Made by a program: the position numbers and the translations under genes. A stretch of 64,000 bases of DNA from Prosthecobacter dejongeii (GTDB lineage: Bacteria; Verrucomicrobiota; Verrucomicrobiia; Verrucomicrobiales; Verrucomicrobiaceae), in assembly GCF_014203045.1 (NCBI RefSeq), contig NZ_JACHIF010000012.1:1-64000 (forward strand), given 5' to 3'. Below, in pieces: positions 18,701 to 28,500 of the stretch. The notes beneath the pieces are model-generated. The model did not search any database and was not told the origin of the DNA. It worked only from the letters and a program-made list of their open reading frames with translations. Each line of letters opens with the position of its first letter. Position 1 is the first letter of the stretch.

Positions 18701-19546
18701 TCACTGAACTGGCCTTTGAACACCTCTGCGGGCAGCGATTAAACCATGCTTGGGCGCAAAAATGAAAGCGACGGTGAAAAACAAGGCCTGCGCCAGCACG
18801 ATGCAGGCCCCCGTGGAGCCATTGATGAAAAAACTCACGTAAACTCCCAGGCAACTGGCCAGGACGGACGAGGCTGCCGCTAGCATTAACATGCGGTCAA
18901 ACCGATCTGTCAGCAGCCGGGCTGTGCAACCAGGCGTCACTAGCATCGCCACCACGAGAATGATGCCCACGGCCTGCATGGAGGCCACAATGGTGGCAGC
19001 CAGGAGCGATAAAAAAACATAGTAAATGACCCGCGTGTTCAAGCCGATGGCGTTGGCATGGGTGGGATCAAAACAAAAAAGCAGCAGATCCCGGCGCAGT
19101 AGCAGCAGGATCACCAAAGTCACTCCGGCAGTGATGAGGGTCTGGATCATGTCCGCTCGCTCAATACCGAGCACATTGCCGAACAAGATGTGGTTCAAAT
19201 GCAGCTCTGACTGGACTTTGGAAAACATCACCAGTCCCAAAGCAAACAGCCCTGTGAAAACAATGCCCATGACGGTGTCTTCCTTGATCCGGCTGTGGGC
19301 TTTGATCCAACCCGTCGCGGTGGCGCAAAGCAAGCCCGATGCAAATGCCCCCACCGGTAACGGCAGCCCGACTAAATACGCGACCACCACCCCCGGTAGC
19401 ACGGCATGAGAGATGGCATCCCCCATGAGCGACCAACCTTTGAGGACCAAGTAACAGGATAACACCGCACAAACAGCCCCGACGAGCGCTGCCACCAGCA
19501 GCGCCTCGTTCATAAAGCTGTAGAGAAAAGGCTCGTACCAATTCAT
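18701..19546 (-). CDS. mntD: Metal ABC transporter permease (ABC-3 family), second permease
   Basis: 281 residues with about eight hydrophobic helices and the ABC-3 signatures [23 protein letters not shown] and AMLVTPGCTARLLTDR. It is the last gene of the five-gene mnt operon and overlaps the preceding permease by four bases (ATGA). Together the two permeases form the heterodimeric channel. The symbol follows the metal inferred from the regulator and binding protein; zinc or iron transporters of this family look similar. Confidence 0.88.
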   Translation of the reverse strand: MNWYEPFLYSFMNEALLVAALVGAVCAVLSCYLVLKGWSLMGDAISHAVLPGVVVAYLVGLPLPVGAFASGLLCATATGWIKAHSRIKEDTVMGIVFTGLFALGLVMFSKVQSELHLNHILFGNVLGIERADMIQTLITAGVTLVILLLLRRDLLLFCFDPTHANAIGLNTRVIYYVFLSLLAATIVASMQAVGIILVVAMLVTPGCTARLLTDRFDRMLMLAAASSVLASCLGVYVSFFINGSTGACIVLAQALFFTVAFIFAPKHGLIAARRGVQRPVQ

Positions 19547-20397
19547 GACGATGAAGCTGCAAGATGACGCTGATGACGGGCAGCTAACAAACCGTGTTTA
19601 GGAGCCAGGACGAGAGCGATCAAAAACACTGCTGTTTGCAGAACCACGATGCACCCGCCGGTGGAGCCATTGAGAAAGTAGCTGACGTACGCCCCTAGCA
19701 CTCCGCACACTGCCCCTGTGCCGGTCGCAATCCAGAGCATGCGACCGAAGCGATCTGTGAGCAGATAAGCGGTAGCCCCGGGGGTTACCAGCATGGCCAC
19801 GACGAGGCAGGCCCCCACCGTCTGCAAAGCCGCGACTGCTGTGGCAGAAAGCAGGGACAGCAGCAGCAAATGTAGAAAGCGAGTGTTCAGGCCGATGCTC
19901 CGCGCATGCGTTTCATCAAAGCAGTACAGCATGAGGTCTTTCCACTTCAGCCCTAGAACCAAAATGGAGAGACCCGAGATCACCAGCACCTGAAGGATAT
20001 CTGGATCTGAGATGGCCAAAATATTGCCAAAGATGATGGTACGAAGGTTTAGATTGCTCGGGTAAAGAGTTAGCAGCAGCAGCCCCAGGGCAAAGAAAGT
20101 GGTGAAGACCACGCCAATGACCGCATCTTCCCGCAGGCGGGAATTGGCCTTCACCCAGCCCATGCCCAGGGCAGCTAGGACCCCGGCAAAAAAGGCTCCG
20201 ACCGAAAAGGGCAAGCCGATCAGCCAAGCCAACGAAACCCCCGGTACCACGGCATGCGAAAGAGCATCCCCCATGAGCGACCACCCTTTGAGGGTAACAA
20301 AGCAAGATAAAAAGGCGCAAACACCCCCGATGAGGCCACTGACGAGGATAGCCTTCACCATGTATTCATAGTGAAAGGGGGTGAGCCATTCGCTCAT
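19543..20397 (-). CDS. mntC: Metal ABC transporter permease (ABC-3 family), first permease
   Basis: 284 residues. It is a paralogue of the downstream permease, with [18 protein letters not shown] near the N-terminus, a matching GLNTRF segment and [19 protein letters not shown]. About eight membrane helices are visible. It overlaps both neighbours by four bases, so stoichiometric translational coupling with the ATPase is likely. Confidence 0.88.
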   Translation of the reverse strand: MSEWLTPFHYEYMVKAILVSGLIGGVCAFLSCFVTLKGWSLMGDALSHAVVPGVSLAWLIGLPFSVGAFFAGVLAALGMGWVKANSRLREDAVIGVVFTTFFALGLLLLTLYPSNLNLRTIIFGNILAISDPDILQVLVISGLSILVLGLKWKDLMLYCFDETHARSIGLNTRFLHLLLLSLLSATAVAALQTVGACLVVAMLVTPGATAYLLTDRFGRMLWIATGTGAVCGVLGAYVSYFLNGSTGGCIVVLQTAVFLIALVLAPKHGLLAARHQRHLAASSS

Positions 20398-21302
20398 TCT
20401 CCCACCTCCTTAGCGCGTTCTCGGACGAGGTGCTCCCGGCCCTGTCGGTCGGTGTATTCCAGGTGCCCATCTTTCCCGAAGACCAGAGGACGTTCATCAT
20501 CCGTCAGGAGTTTCACAGTGCGACCATCGTGCTCCTGGATGGTGGACTGCTCGAAGTGGAACTGCCTCAGCACGCCACCAAAGGCATGCGTTAGATTTTG
20601 CTCGGTGAACACCAAATCCGTAGGCCCGTAGGCCAATACGGTGCGATTGATCAAGACGACTTGGTCACAAAACTCAGGCACGCTGCCGAGGTTATGCGTG
20701 GAAACCAAAATGATGTGCCCTTCTTCCCGCAGGGCTCGCAAGAGCTCGATGATCGCCGTCTCCGTCTGCACATCCACGCCGGTAAAGGGCTCGTCCAGCA
20801 TCATGATGCGCCCCTTTTGGGCCAAGGCGCGGGCGAGAAAGACGCGCTTTTTTTGCCCGCCAGAAAGCTCACCGATCTGCCGCTCTTTAAAAGCTTCCAT
20901 GCCCACGCGCTCCAGGCAATCCTGGACGATGCGTTTGTCCTCCGCCCGAGGGATCCGCATGAAATTCATGTGCCCATAACGGCCCATCATCACCACGTCC
21001 CAGACACTGACGGGAAAGCTCCAGTCCACCTCTTCACTCTGTGGCACGTAGGCCACCAGTTTGTTTCGGCGGGCAGCCAGCACGGTATCTCCGGCGATGC
21101 GCACCTGCCCTTTCGCGGGTTTTAAAAAACCCATGATGGCTTTAAACAAGGTGCTCTTCCCACTGCCGTTCACTCCCACCAGGGCGCAGATAGTCCCCGC
21201 CTTCAGGAGAAAGGAAGCATCTCTCAGCGCGATGTGTCCATTGGCATACGCCACAGTCACATCGGCAACTTCGACAGAGATGGGCGAGGAGGCAGGAGGC
21301 AT
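20394..21302 (-). CDS. mntB: Metal ABC transporter ATP-binding protein
   Basis: 302 residues. The Walker A is GVNGSGKST, the Q-loop lies in [11 protein letters not shown], the signature is LSGGQKKR, the Walker B is [12 protein letters not shown] and the H-loop histidine is in [19 protein letters not shown] is typical of manganese/zinc ATPases of this class. Past the usual ~250 residues there is a C-terminal extension of about 50 residues after LRQFHFEQ, probably a small regulatory or dimer segment. It drives import through the two coupled permeases. Confidence 0.92.
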   Translation of the reverse strand: MPPASSPISVEVADVTVAYANGHIALRDASFLLKAGTICALVGVNGSGKSTLFKAIMGFLKPAKGQVRIAGDTVLAARRNKLVAYVPQSEEVDWSFPVSVWDVVMMGRYGHMNFMRIPRAEDKRIVQDCLERVGMEAFKERQIGELSGGQKKRVFLARALAQKGRIMMLDEPFTGVDVQTETAIIELLRALREEGHIILVSTHNLGSVPEFCDQVVLINRTVLAYGPTDLVFTEQNLTHAFGGVLRQFHFEQSTIQEHDGRTVKLLTDDERPLVFGKDGHLEYTDRQGREHLVRERAKEVGE

Positions 21303-21306
21303 GGGA

Positions 21307-22206
21307 TCAAGGGGCGGTAAATGCCTTCACCATCGTGTCGGCATTGTATTGCAGCAATTTCAGATACGTCGGCGCAGGGCCTTCGTCACCCGTCAATGAA
21401 TCCACATACAGCACGCCACCATACCGCGCGCCCGTTTCTTTGGCCACTTGGCGCATGGCTTTATCACTGACGGTGCTTTCCGAAAAAACGACGGGGATGC
21501 GCTGGGCCTTCACCGTATCCACCACCTTCTGCACTTGCTGCGGGGTGCCTTCCTCATCGGCATTGATGGGCCAGAGATAGAGTTCCTTCATGCCGTAGTT
21601 CCGGGTGAGATAAGAGAAGGCTCCTTCGCAACTAACGAGCCAACGTTGATCGGCAGGGATGGCTTCCAGCGCTTTCCGCACGGGTTCATCCACGGCCCGC
21701 AGTTTTTCGGTATAGGCAGCGGCATTTGCATTGTAGGTAGCCTCATGAACCGGGTCCATTTTCACCAGGGCCTGGCGGATGTTTTCCACATAGATCACGG
21801 CATTGGCGGGTGACATCCAGGAATGCGGGTTCGGCTTGCCAGTGTAGGGCCCTTCTCCGATGCCGATGGGCTCGATCCCCTGGGTCAGCACCACACTGGG
21901 GACATGCTTCACCTGCTGGAGGAATTTTTCAAACCACCGTTCCAGGCCCATGCCATTCCACAGCACCAGATCTGCCCGCTGCGCCTTCACCAGATCCAGG
22001 GGTGTAGGTTCGTAATCATGGATCTCAGCACCCGGCTTGGTGATGGACTCAACGATGGCCACATCTCCAGCCACATTTTGTGCGATGTCTTGGATGATGG
22101 TGAACGTAGTCAGGATCCTTTTACGGCCGTCGTTAGAAGGGGCCGAAGAGGGACCGCAAGAGACCAACAGCGTGGCTGTTAGGAGAAGAACAAGGCGATG
22201 TTTCAT
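21307..22206 (-). CDS. mntA: Manganese-type metal-binding lipoprotein of the ABC importer
   Basis: 299 residues with a lipoprotein signal ending in LVSC. It belongs to the cluster A-I family (PsaA/MntC/TroA). The four expected ligands can be placed: His in [11 protein letters not shown], His in NPHSWMSP, Glu in [10 protein letters not shown] and Asp in [10 protein letters not shown] His-His-Glu-Asp set is the manganese type; zinc-specific ZnuA proteins have a third histidine and a His-rich loop, which are absent here. [11 protein letters not shown] matches the family's late conserved segment. Confidence 0.9.
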   Translation of the reverse strand: MKHRLVLLLTATLLVSCGPSSAPSNDGRKRILTTFTIIQDIAQNVAGDVAIVESITKPGAEIHDYEPTPLDLVKAQRADLVLWNGMGLERWFEKFLQQVKHVPSVVLTQGIEPIGIGEGPYTGKPNPHSWMSPANAVIYVENIRQALVKMDPVHEATYNANAAAYTEKLRAVDEPVRKALEAIPADQRWLVSCEGAFSYLTRNYGMKELYLWPINADEEGTPQQVQKVVDTVKAQRIPVVFSESTVSDKAMRQVAKETGARYGGVLYVDSLTGDEGPAPTYLKLLQYNADTMVKAFTAP

Positions 22207-22215
22207 AAAATCAGA

Positions 22216-23055
22216 TTAGAATCGAAAGCTCACACCCGAAAAGACGCCAAAATCGGGAGCGGGACGATTTAAGCCAATGCGCACCCCGGCATCGAAGACG
22301 CAATTATCCGTCACAGCAAGAGTCAGCCCGGCATCAAAAAGCGCGATGTAGTCTGCATCCTCTCCAGCGATGCCGACCAACTCCACATACATGCCTAACG
22401 TTTCCGTGAGGCTGATGCCCAAGGTGGCGGAGTGCAGCCACTCCAGATCCTGCCCCCCTGTTTCCACGTCCTGCGTGATGTCCACCTGCGCCATCAGCCC
22501 CAGGCTAAGGCGCTCTGTCAAAGAGATGGCGAGAGGCACAATCAGCCCTCCCTCCCACAGTTCGGAACTCATTTCCGCACCTGTGGGGAGGGTGACGTAA
22601 GGCATCAGTGCCAAGGCCGTCTGCCCTGAGTCATTGCCCCAGAGATTCTTTTTCAGGCGCACCGTCACATCTCCAAAGCCAGAGAATCGATCGGCACCTG
22701 CGGCTCCTTTCACGCGCACTTCTTCATAGCTGTTAAAAACCACCTGGAGATCCAGATCCGCCGCCAGCCCTGCTTTCACATTCATCTGCCCCAGGGCCCA
22801 GGACTCCACCCGCTCACCCTCGAAGGTATCTCGGCTGTAATCGAAGAAACTCATCTCCACCTGAAACATCCCTGCTGGCACTGTGTAGGCAGACTCCGTG
22901 GTATCTGGGCGATCCGTGCTCATGGGGCGGACTTCCGGCGTGGCCGAGGACAGAGCCACTGGGGTGCCTGCTAAACCACCGAGTGTGCTGAGCCAGACGA
23001 GGGATAAAACATGAAGATTGGCTGACATGATAAAGTTAGTCTCGGCTAAATTCAT
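22216..23055 (-). CDS. Outer-membrane beta-barrel protein, first gene of the manganese operon
   Basis: 279 residues from 23055 (GAG six bases upstream). An ATG at 23028 is the alternative and would place the second MntR box wholly upstream of the gene. A signal peptide is followed by STDRPDTTESAYTVPAGMFQVE, the typical start of the transporter-like barrel family near PF13557, and alternating beta strands end in GVSFRF. It lies ten bases before the binding-protein gene and behind two MntR-type boxes. I infer a manganese-responsive outer-membrane channel that feeds the ABC importer, analogous in role to rhizobial MnoP but of another family. Confidence 0.75.
   Translation of the reverse strand: MNLAETNFIMSANLHVLSLVWLSTLGGLAGTPVALSSATPEVRPMSTDRPDTTESAYTVPAGMFQVEMSFFDYSRDTFEGERVESWALGQMNVKAGLAADLDLQVVFNSYEEVRVKGAAGADRFSGFGDVTVRLKKNLWGNDSGQTALALMPYVTLPTGAEMSSELWEGGLIVPLAISLTERLSLGLMAQVDITQDVETGGQDLEWLHSATLGISLTETLGMYVELVGIAGEDADYIALFDAGLTLAVTDNCVFDAGVRIGLNRPAPDFGVFSGVSFRF
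23033..23052. promoter_or_regulatory. Second, imperfect MntR-type box
   Basis: AAGTTAG and CTAAATT lie six bases apart, with the same TTAG-N6-CTAA core as the strong box at 23078-23101 and one mismatch in seven-base arms. It overlaps the codons after the upstream start or, if translation starts at 23028, the leader. Binding here would block initiation of the transport operon. Confidence 0.55.
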
Positions 23056-23077
23056 CAGCTCAGCCTATAGCGCAAAT

Positions 23078-23101
23078 AAAACTTAGCCTGGACTAAGTTT
23101 T
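23078..23101. promoter_or_regulatory. MntR operator between the manganese operon and mntR
   Basis: A perfect inverted repeat with nine-base arms, AAAACTTAG and CTAAGTTTT, separated by CCTGGA. It lies 13 bases before the mntR frame and 22 bases before the barrel gene. Its size and symmetry resemble DtxR/MntR-family operators, including the ~22-bp MntR box of enterobacteria. It could repress both divergent transcripts when manganese is plentiful. Confidence 0.85.
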
Positions 23102-23114
23102 TGTTTTTTGGGGG

Positions 23115-23609
23115 ATGGAAATCCATTTTTCCTTCCTCCTGCCTGCTGCTATGGGTGCAGCGATGCCCGCCAAGCGCAAAGAACCCACCGCCCATGTCCA
23201 TTCCCCGGCCATTGAGGATTACCTGGAGCAGATTCACAATCTGATCGAAGGAAAGGGCTACGCGCGGGTGGTGGACATTGCCCAAAATCTCAGCATCTCT
23301 CAAGCCAGCGTGACCAACATGATCCAGAAACTGGATGCGGAAGGTTACTTGGTTTATGAACGCTATCGCGGGGTCATATTGACAGAAGAAGGACGCAAAA
23401 TAGGCCAGGAAATCGCCCGTCGTCATGAGGTGCTCACCCGTCTTCTCTCCACCTTCGGTCTGGATGCGGATACCGTACACCACGATGTGGAAGGTATGGA
23501 GCATCACATCAGTCGCCAGACCCTTGATGTGCTGACTTTGCTCATGGAAGAGTTGGAGGGGAATCCAGAGCTGCTGAAGAAGCTGAAGCGCAAAATGACC
23601 CGCCCATGA
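23115..23609 (+). CDS. mntR: Manganese-responsive transcriptional regulator, DtxR family
   Basis: Up to 164 residues. ATG codons at 23115, 23151 and 23163 are possible, and the conserved part begins at SPAIEDYLEQI. A winged helix spans about 33-95 (SQASVTNMIQKLD recognition helix, YERYRG wing) and is followed by the dimerisation helices. Numbered from 23115, D35, E38, H104, E126, E129 and H130 match the Bacillus MntR manganese ligands D8, E11, H77, E99, E102 and H103 at a constant offset. There is no SH3-like third domain, as in MntR. It is divergent from the uptake operon with the operator in between, so autoregulation is likely. Confidence 0.93.
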   Translation: MEIHFSFLLPAAMGAAMPAKRKEPTAHVHSPAIEDYLEQIHNLIEGKGYARVVDIAQNLSISQASVTNMIQKLDAEGYLVYERYRGVILTEEGRKIGQEIARRHEVLTRLLSTFGLDADTVHHDVEGMEHHISRQTLDVLTLLMEELEGNPELLKKLKRKMTRP

Positions 23610-23672
23610 CTCCAGCGGATTCGTGACGATTTAGAGCTTGGTCTTCAGCCCAGCCTTGTGCATGATACGGAC

Positions 23673-23951
23673 ATGAAGCTCCCCTTGCTCCTCCCCACCA
23701 TCGTCGCCATTGGCTTGGCAGTCACCAATCCCAACGAAGCTTCTTACCGCGAATACATCCGCCAAAAAGAAGGCCTCCCAGGCACCGTGGGTCTTGCCGT
23801 GGCAGATCTCGTTTCAGGCACCAAAAAGGGCGGCGTTCAGCGGGATAATTACCTCGTGGCCAGCAAGTTCTACATCGGTGGAGATGGCATCCTTCCGCGT
23901 GAAGACATCGCTTGGGGCGTGGCTGGCAAGTTCATCGAGATCAAGAAGTAG
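23673..23951 (+). CDS. Small exported protein, DUF4359-like
   Basis: 92 residues from the ATG at 23673, which starts a signal peptide (KLPLLLPTIVAIGLAV). The mature part begins NPNEASYREYIRQ and ends with NYLVASKFYIGG and GVAGKFIEI, resembling the DUF4359 pattern of a TNP..Y start and a late F...I strand. It is a short monocistronic gene 60 bp after mntR. The function is unknown. Confidence 0.6.
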   Translation: MKLPLLLPTIVAIGLAVTNPNEASYREYIRQKEGLPGTVGLAVADLVSGTKKGGVQRDNYLVASKFYIGGDGILPREDIAWGVAGKFIEIKK

Positions 23952-23996
23952 TCTCCCCGCACGCAAGAAGTGCCCTTCCGAGTGCGACAGGTATGG

Positions 23997-24797
23997 ATGC
24001 GCCCTTTTTTCGCCCTGCTGGCACTCGCCTTCTGCCCCCTCATACACGGGGAGGCACCGCCGCTCCAGCAATGGATTGACGAAGCCATCCAGGCAGGTGG
24101 AGGCATCGTCACCGTGCCGGAAGGGACGCATGTCCTGGACCAGGGGCTCATCCTCAACAAGGCCAAAAAACTGGCCCTCCGTGGAGTGAACAAGGAGCGC
24201 TGCATCCTGAAGCTGCGGCCCCAGCCAGCACCCTCCCAGCCCACGCACCTGATTACCCTCACAGGGGGTTGTGAAACCCTGGAAATCGCCAATCTCACCC
24301 TGGATGGAGCCTTGGAAAACAAAAGCCAAGTGGCCGAACTGATCCTGGTGGATGGCATGGCGGCACCGTCAGACGCACCCTTCAAGGACATCACTCTCCG
24401 CGACTGCCTGCTGCAAAACTTTTCAGGAAGTGGCGTTCTCTTCCACCGGACGGAAGGGGGAGTCATCGAACGCTGCAGCTTTCGAGATGGCGGCACGCAG
24501 GCGATCGGTTTCTGGAACTTCTCCAAGGGCTGCATCGCCCGTGGCAATCGCATCACCCGGGTCAGCAAAGCGTTTGATCTCCTCAACTCCAGTACCTGCC
24601 TGATCGAAGGCAACGAAGTGGGCGAATGCGAGATCGGTGTGAGCATCTTAAACGAGCACCCGGCCAGCGACAAAGAACGCCACATCCTCCGCAACAATGG
24701 TTTTTCCAACTCGTTCCTTTTTGTCCAACCCGGCGGCGGCACACCGCAGCCTTTGACCGAGGCCAATGACGGCCTCATCCCCTTCCCCAAAAATTGA
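23997..24797 (+). CDS. Exported right-handed beta-helix protein (pectate-lyase-like fold)
   Basis: 266 residues from the ATG at 23997, which begins a clear signal peptide (FFALLALAFCPLIHGEAPP). LQQWIDEAIQAGGGIVTVPEGTH is the standard N-cap of parallel beta-helix carbohydrate-active proteins. Repeated G.GVLF, IERCSF, GNRITRV and IEGNEV turns mark the coils. No catalytic set can be named, so the substrate is unknown. It overlaps nothing and ends just before the SGNH hydrolase gene, probably in the same transcript. Confidence 0.75.
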   Translation: MRPFFALLALAFCPLIHGEAPPLQQWIDEAIQAGGGIVTVPEGTHVLDQGLILNKAKKLALRGVNKERCILKLRPQPAPSQPTHLITLTGGCETLEIANLTLDGALENKSQVAELILVDGMAAPSDAPFKDITLRDCLLQNFSGSGVLFHRTEGGVIERCSFRDGGTQAIGFWNFSKGCIARGNRITRVSKAFDLLNSSTCLIEGNEVGECEIGVSILNEHPASDKERHILRNNGFSNSFLFVQPGGGTPQPLTEANDGLIPFPKN

Positions 24798-24825
24798 TTT
24801 CTCCCTCGCACCTTTCAGCCACCTC

Positions 24826-25512
24826 ATGAAGCCCGCCCTCCTCCTCAGCCTGCTCCTGGCCACGTCCTGCCTACTTGCGCAGGAATCCACACCGCGCCCA
24901 GACCCTCAACGTTTCGCCAAAGAAATCACTGCTTTTGCCGAGAAACCTGCTGACAAGGGCGGCATCGTCTTCACGGGCAGTTCCAGCATTCGTTTGTGGA
25001 AAACTCTCCAAAAGGACTTCCCAGGCCTGCCGGTCCTGAATCGTGGTTTTGGTGGCAGTGTGGCCAATGATCTCATCGTCCACTTCGATACCGTCGTCGC
25101 ACGGCATGAGCCAAAGCTGGTGGTCACCTATACGGGCAGCAATGACATCAATGCGAAACTGACCCCGCAGGAGGCCCTAGCTGACTACACACGTTTTCTT
25201 GACCTTGTGCACACACGGTTACCCCAGACCCGCGTGATCGTGACCTCGGTCAAAATTGGAGAAAAACGCCTCGCTCAGATGCCCCAAGTGCATGAGCTCA
25301 ACCGCCTGTTGCAAGCCTGGATCCAGGGCAAAGACTGGGTGCGGTATGTGGACACCACCAGCTACCTAGCCGATGAAAAAGGCCACCCCATTCGCAAATA
25401 CTATGTGAAGGATCTGCTGCATCTTAGCCCTGAAGGCTATGCCATGTGGACAAAACTCCTCACTCCCGTGTTGAAGGAAGAATGGGCGAAGGTGAACGAG
25501 AAGAAATCCTGA
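24826..25512 (+). CDS. Exported SGNH/GDSL-type hydrolase
   Basis: 228 residues from the ATG at 24826, which gives a signal peptide. SGNH blocks are present: block I FTGSSSIRLW (nucleophile Ser), block II NRGFGGS, block III TGSNDI and block V DLLHLSPEGY (Asp and His). This is the carbohydrate-esterase or lysophospholipase-like branch. It starts 28 bp after the beta-helix gene, which suggests a shared polysaccharide role. Confidence 0.85.
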   Translation: MKPALLLSLLLATSCLLAQESTPRPDPQRFAKEITAFAEKPADKGGIVFTGSSSIRLWKTLQKDFPGLPVLNRGFGGSVANDLIVHFDTVVARHEPKLVVTYTGSNDINAKLTPQEALADYTRFLDLVHTRLPQTRVIVTSVKIGEKRLAQMPQVHELNRLLQAWIQGKDWVRYVDTTSYLADEKGHPIRKYYVKDLLHLSPEGYAMWTKLLTPVLKEEWAKVNEKKS

Positions 25513-25530
25513 ATTCTTTGATAAAGCGAC

Positions 25531-25564
25531 GTCGGAGAGGCGAGATTTAGCTCGCCCCACCGAC
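25531..25564. repeat. REP-like hairpin between convergent genes
   Basis: Outer stem GTCGG/CCGAC, a 3x3 internal loop, then inner stem GGCGAG/CTCGCC around ATTTAG. It lies between the stop at 25512 (+) and the stop at 25593 (-). It may be a member of a dispersed repetitive extragenic palindrome family, a bidirectional terminator, or both. I found no second copy in this window. Confidence 0.5.
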
Positions 25565-25592
25565 TCCGCAAAACGCTACCCAATCCCGCCTT

Positions 25593-28500
25593 TTACGGCT
25601 GGCCAGGGGGAACCACCGTGATGGTGATGGTCTGACTCGAGATCCACGTAGGGGTGACGGAGTTCTTGGCTTCGACACGATAACTGCCGCTGTCCGACTC
25701 ACCCACTCCATTGATCACCAGGGTGCTATCTGTCGCCGAAGTGATCGCTTCGTTCCCCTTGAACCATTGATACTCATAGGGACCAGGGGCATTCGGTTGA
25801 GCGCTGAATTCAACAGAATCTCCCACCACAAAAACATTCGTATTGCCACTGAGGCCAATGGCGACGGAGGTGACGGGTGAGATCACTGAAAGCAGTACGA
25901 TGTTACTCAAAACTCCTGCTGGCGTGGTGGGGTTAGACACCAAGACTGTGTAGCTCGCGTTATCAGCGGCGGATGCCTTGCTGATGGCATAGCTGGCCAA
26001 GTTTGCTCCTGGAATATTCTCGCCATTTTTCTTCCATTGGAAGGAGAACGGTCCCGCACCCTGGGCACTGACAAAGAAAGTCACAGGTGTGTCCAGGGCT
26101 ACCGATTCCGTAGCGGGCGTGCGTGAGGCGTTCACATTCGCCACGGCGGTATCCACACTCAAAGGCACACCATTACTCTCCACACCAGCGGGCGTGAGCA
26201 CGTTTTTCACCAGCACGGTGTAAGTGCCAATGTCTTCCGCGTTGACGAAATCAATGCTGTAAGAGGCCGAGGTGCCGCCTTCCAAAATATCCTCGCCATC
26301 TTTGCGCCATTGATAGGTGTAAGGTCCTAGCCCACCGATGCTGGAGATGGTGAAGATCACATTGCCACCGATGTTGATAGACTCATTGTTCGGCGAACGC
26401 ACAGCGGTCACTTGGGTGATCGGGTTGGAGACGGTCATTTCATTGCCTGCCTCGCTGAGTTCACCAGTAGTGCTGATGGCACTGAAGACGCGCACCTTAT
26501 AGGTACCCACATCTCCAGTCGAGACGGGGTTGATCGTAAAGGTAGGAGTTGTGCCTGCGGCCGCCTCGATTTCCACGTCATTTTTATACCATTTGTAATT
26601 GAAGGGGCCCTCGCCTTTGGCGGCAGCCGTGAAGGTGACTGAACTGCCATTGGCCACCGGATTTGCCGCTGGAGCACGGGTAATGGTGACGGTGTTGACG
26701 GCGTCATTCACCAGCAGGTTAGCCTGGTCACTATAGACAGTCGAATAGACCGTTTTAAGCATCACGTCATACTTGGCTTGGGCAGCCTCGGTGACGGGGT
26801 TGATGGTGTAACTGGCGCTTGTGGCCCCGCTGATATTGGCCCCATTTTTCCGCCACTGATAAGTGAAGGGGGTGGAAGCTGGGGCCGCTGCGACGACGCT
26901 GAAAGTGACGGAAGCTCCTGGATTCACCGTCTGCGATTGCGGCTGCTGAGAGATGAGAACAGGAACGGGGTTGAGATTCACCCGACCTGACAAAATCGGC
27001 GAAGTTTTAAGCGTTGTGACCGGTGCTTCAGTGGAGGGAAGTTGAGCCAGGGTAAAGTGGCCAAACCCTCCAGAATCCGTCTGGGTAAAGAAGCTGCCGT
27101 CACTGAACGTGCGAGCAGGGATGGCGGGCACGACAAGACCATAATAACTGGCCACGCGAGGCGCCGTCGCAGGCGGATCATACAACTTAAAGGAACCTTT
27201 AAAGAGGCCAGTTGCACGGTCTCCGGTGAATGAAATGCCGCCGGCATTTGTGATGCCTGCAGGAATGAGCGGAATCTTACCCAGAGAAATCGCTACGACA
27301 TCAGGATTCGTGGCAGAGGCCTCCACGCCACCTTTGGCAAAGAGCAGGCCGGCATTTCGGTCCATCACAGGCACCCCCAAGAGTTGGGGCGAGTAGTCCT
27401 GAGGGATGTAGGTCCTGCCCAGCGCGTAAAGTGAGACAGGACCGAAACCCGCTTTGTAGCTTCGCTCCGTAGCCAGCGTTTGAGGCAAGCGAGTCCAAAG
27501 CATCTCACCCTCCACTCGGAAGCGATTCCCCAGATTGATATCCGCCTGAGTCAGAGGAGGAATGTACTGTAAAAAGGCCCGACCCACAAAAGCTCCCGTA
27601 TTTTTATAGAGAGATTGGTAGATCAAGAACTGCTGCTGGCCGCCGACAAAGGAACTGGAGGTCAGAGTGGTGCCATCTCCTAGACGACCCGTGATTTTCG
27701 CAATTCCATTGGAATCAAAAAAGGCGATGGCATAGCCGGTGCCCTGAGGCACAGACACATCATTTTCCAGATTGCTGGGAAGGTGAAACGCGATGTGATG
27801 CCGCCCCACGTAGGGAGAAGGACGACCGCCTTTGCTAAAGTTGTAGATGTTCCGATAAGCGGCAAAGAAGACCAAATTTTCCCCGTCTGAAATCGTCCCT
27901 GAAACATCTCCACTGTCGGTATAACCGCCAATGCCGATGGCACTGAGATTGATCTGAAGAGGGGTATTGCCCTTACGCACCGCCGTGGCTTGACCGGAGG
28001 TGCGTATACTGCCTGGATTCTGGTCCATCTTGCCTGTGAAGCTGAGGATGTCCTTCCCCATGCTCAACTTACCCGAGATGAGGCCGCCATCCGTCACGGT
28101 CATGTCAATACGGCCTCCCTGATTGCTATTCAAAGCGGGAGAGTTCCCGATCTGCCCCACAAACGTGCCCACCACCGATTCTGGGAGCGGGAAGACAAAG
28201 AATTCCACATTGCTGCGGGTGAGGCTGCCCTTTGGATTTTTGACCGTGATCGTCAGCTTAAATTCACCGGAGCGTGTGGGTTTCCCAGTGATGCGCCCGG
28301 TGCCAGCATCCAGCTTCAGGCCCGTAGGCAGCCCCGCTACGGCAAAGGAGGAGATGGTGGTATTCGAAGGGCCACCACCAGGGAGGGTGTAGTCGTACTC
28401 AATGCCCACATAAGCGGCAGTGGGGGTGATGGTGGCGGGCAGAGTGGGCACCGCGCCAGTGATGCCCACTTTCCAAAGGCCCGTGGTGGCATTCAGCGCA

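Noticed and set aside
21307-22206. Zinc (ZnuA) rather than manganese binding protein
   Set aside because: There is no His-rich loop or third histidine; the Glu and Asp ligands and the adjacent MntR with matching ligands favour manganese.
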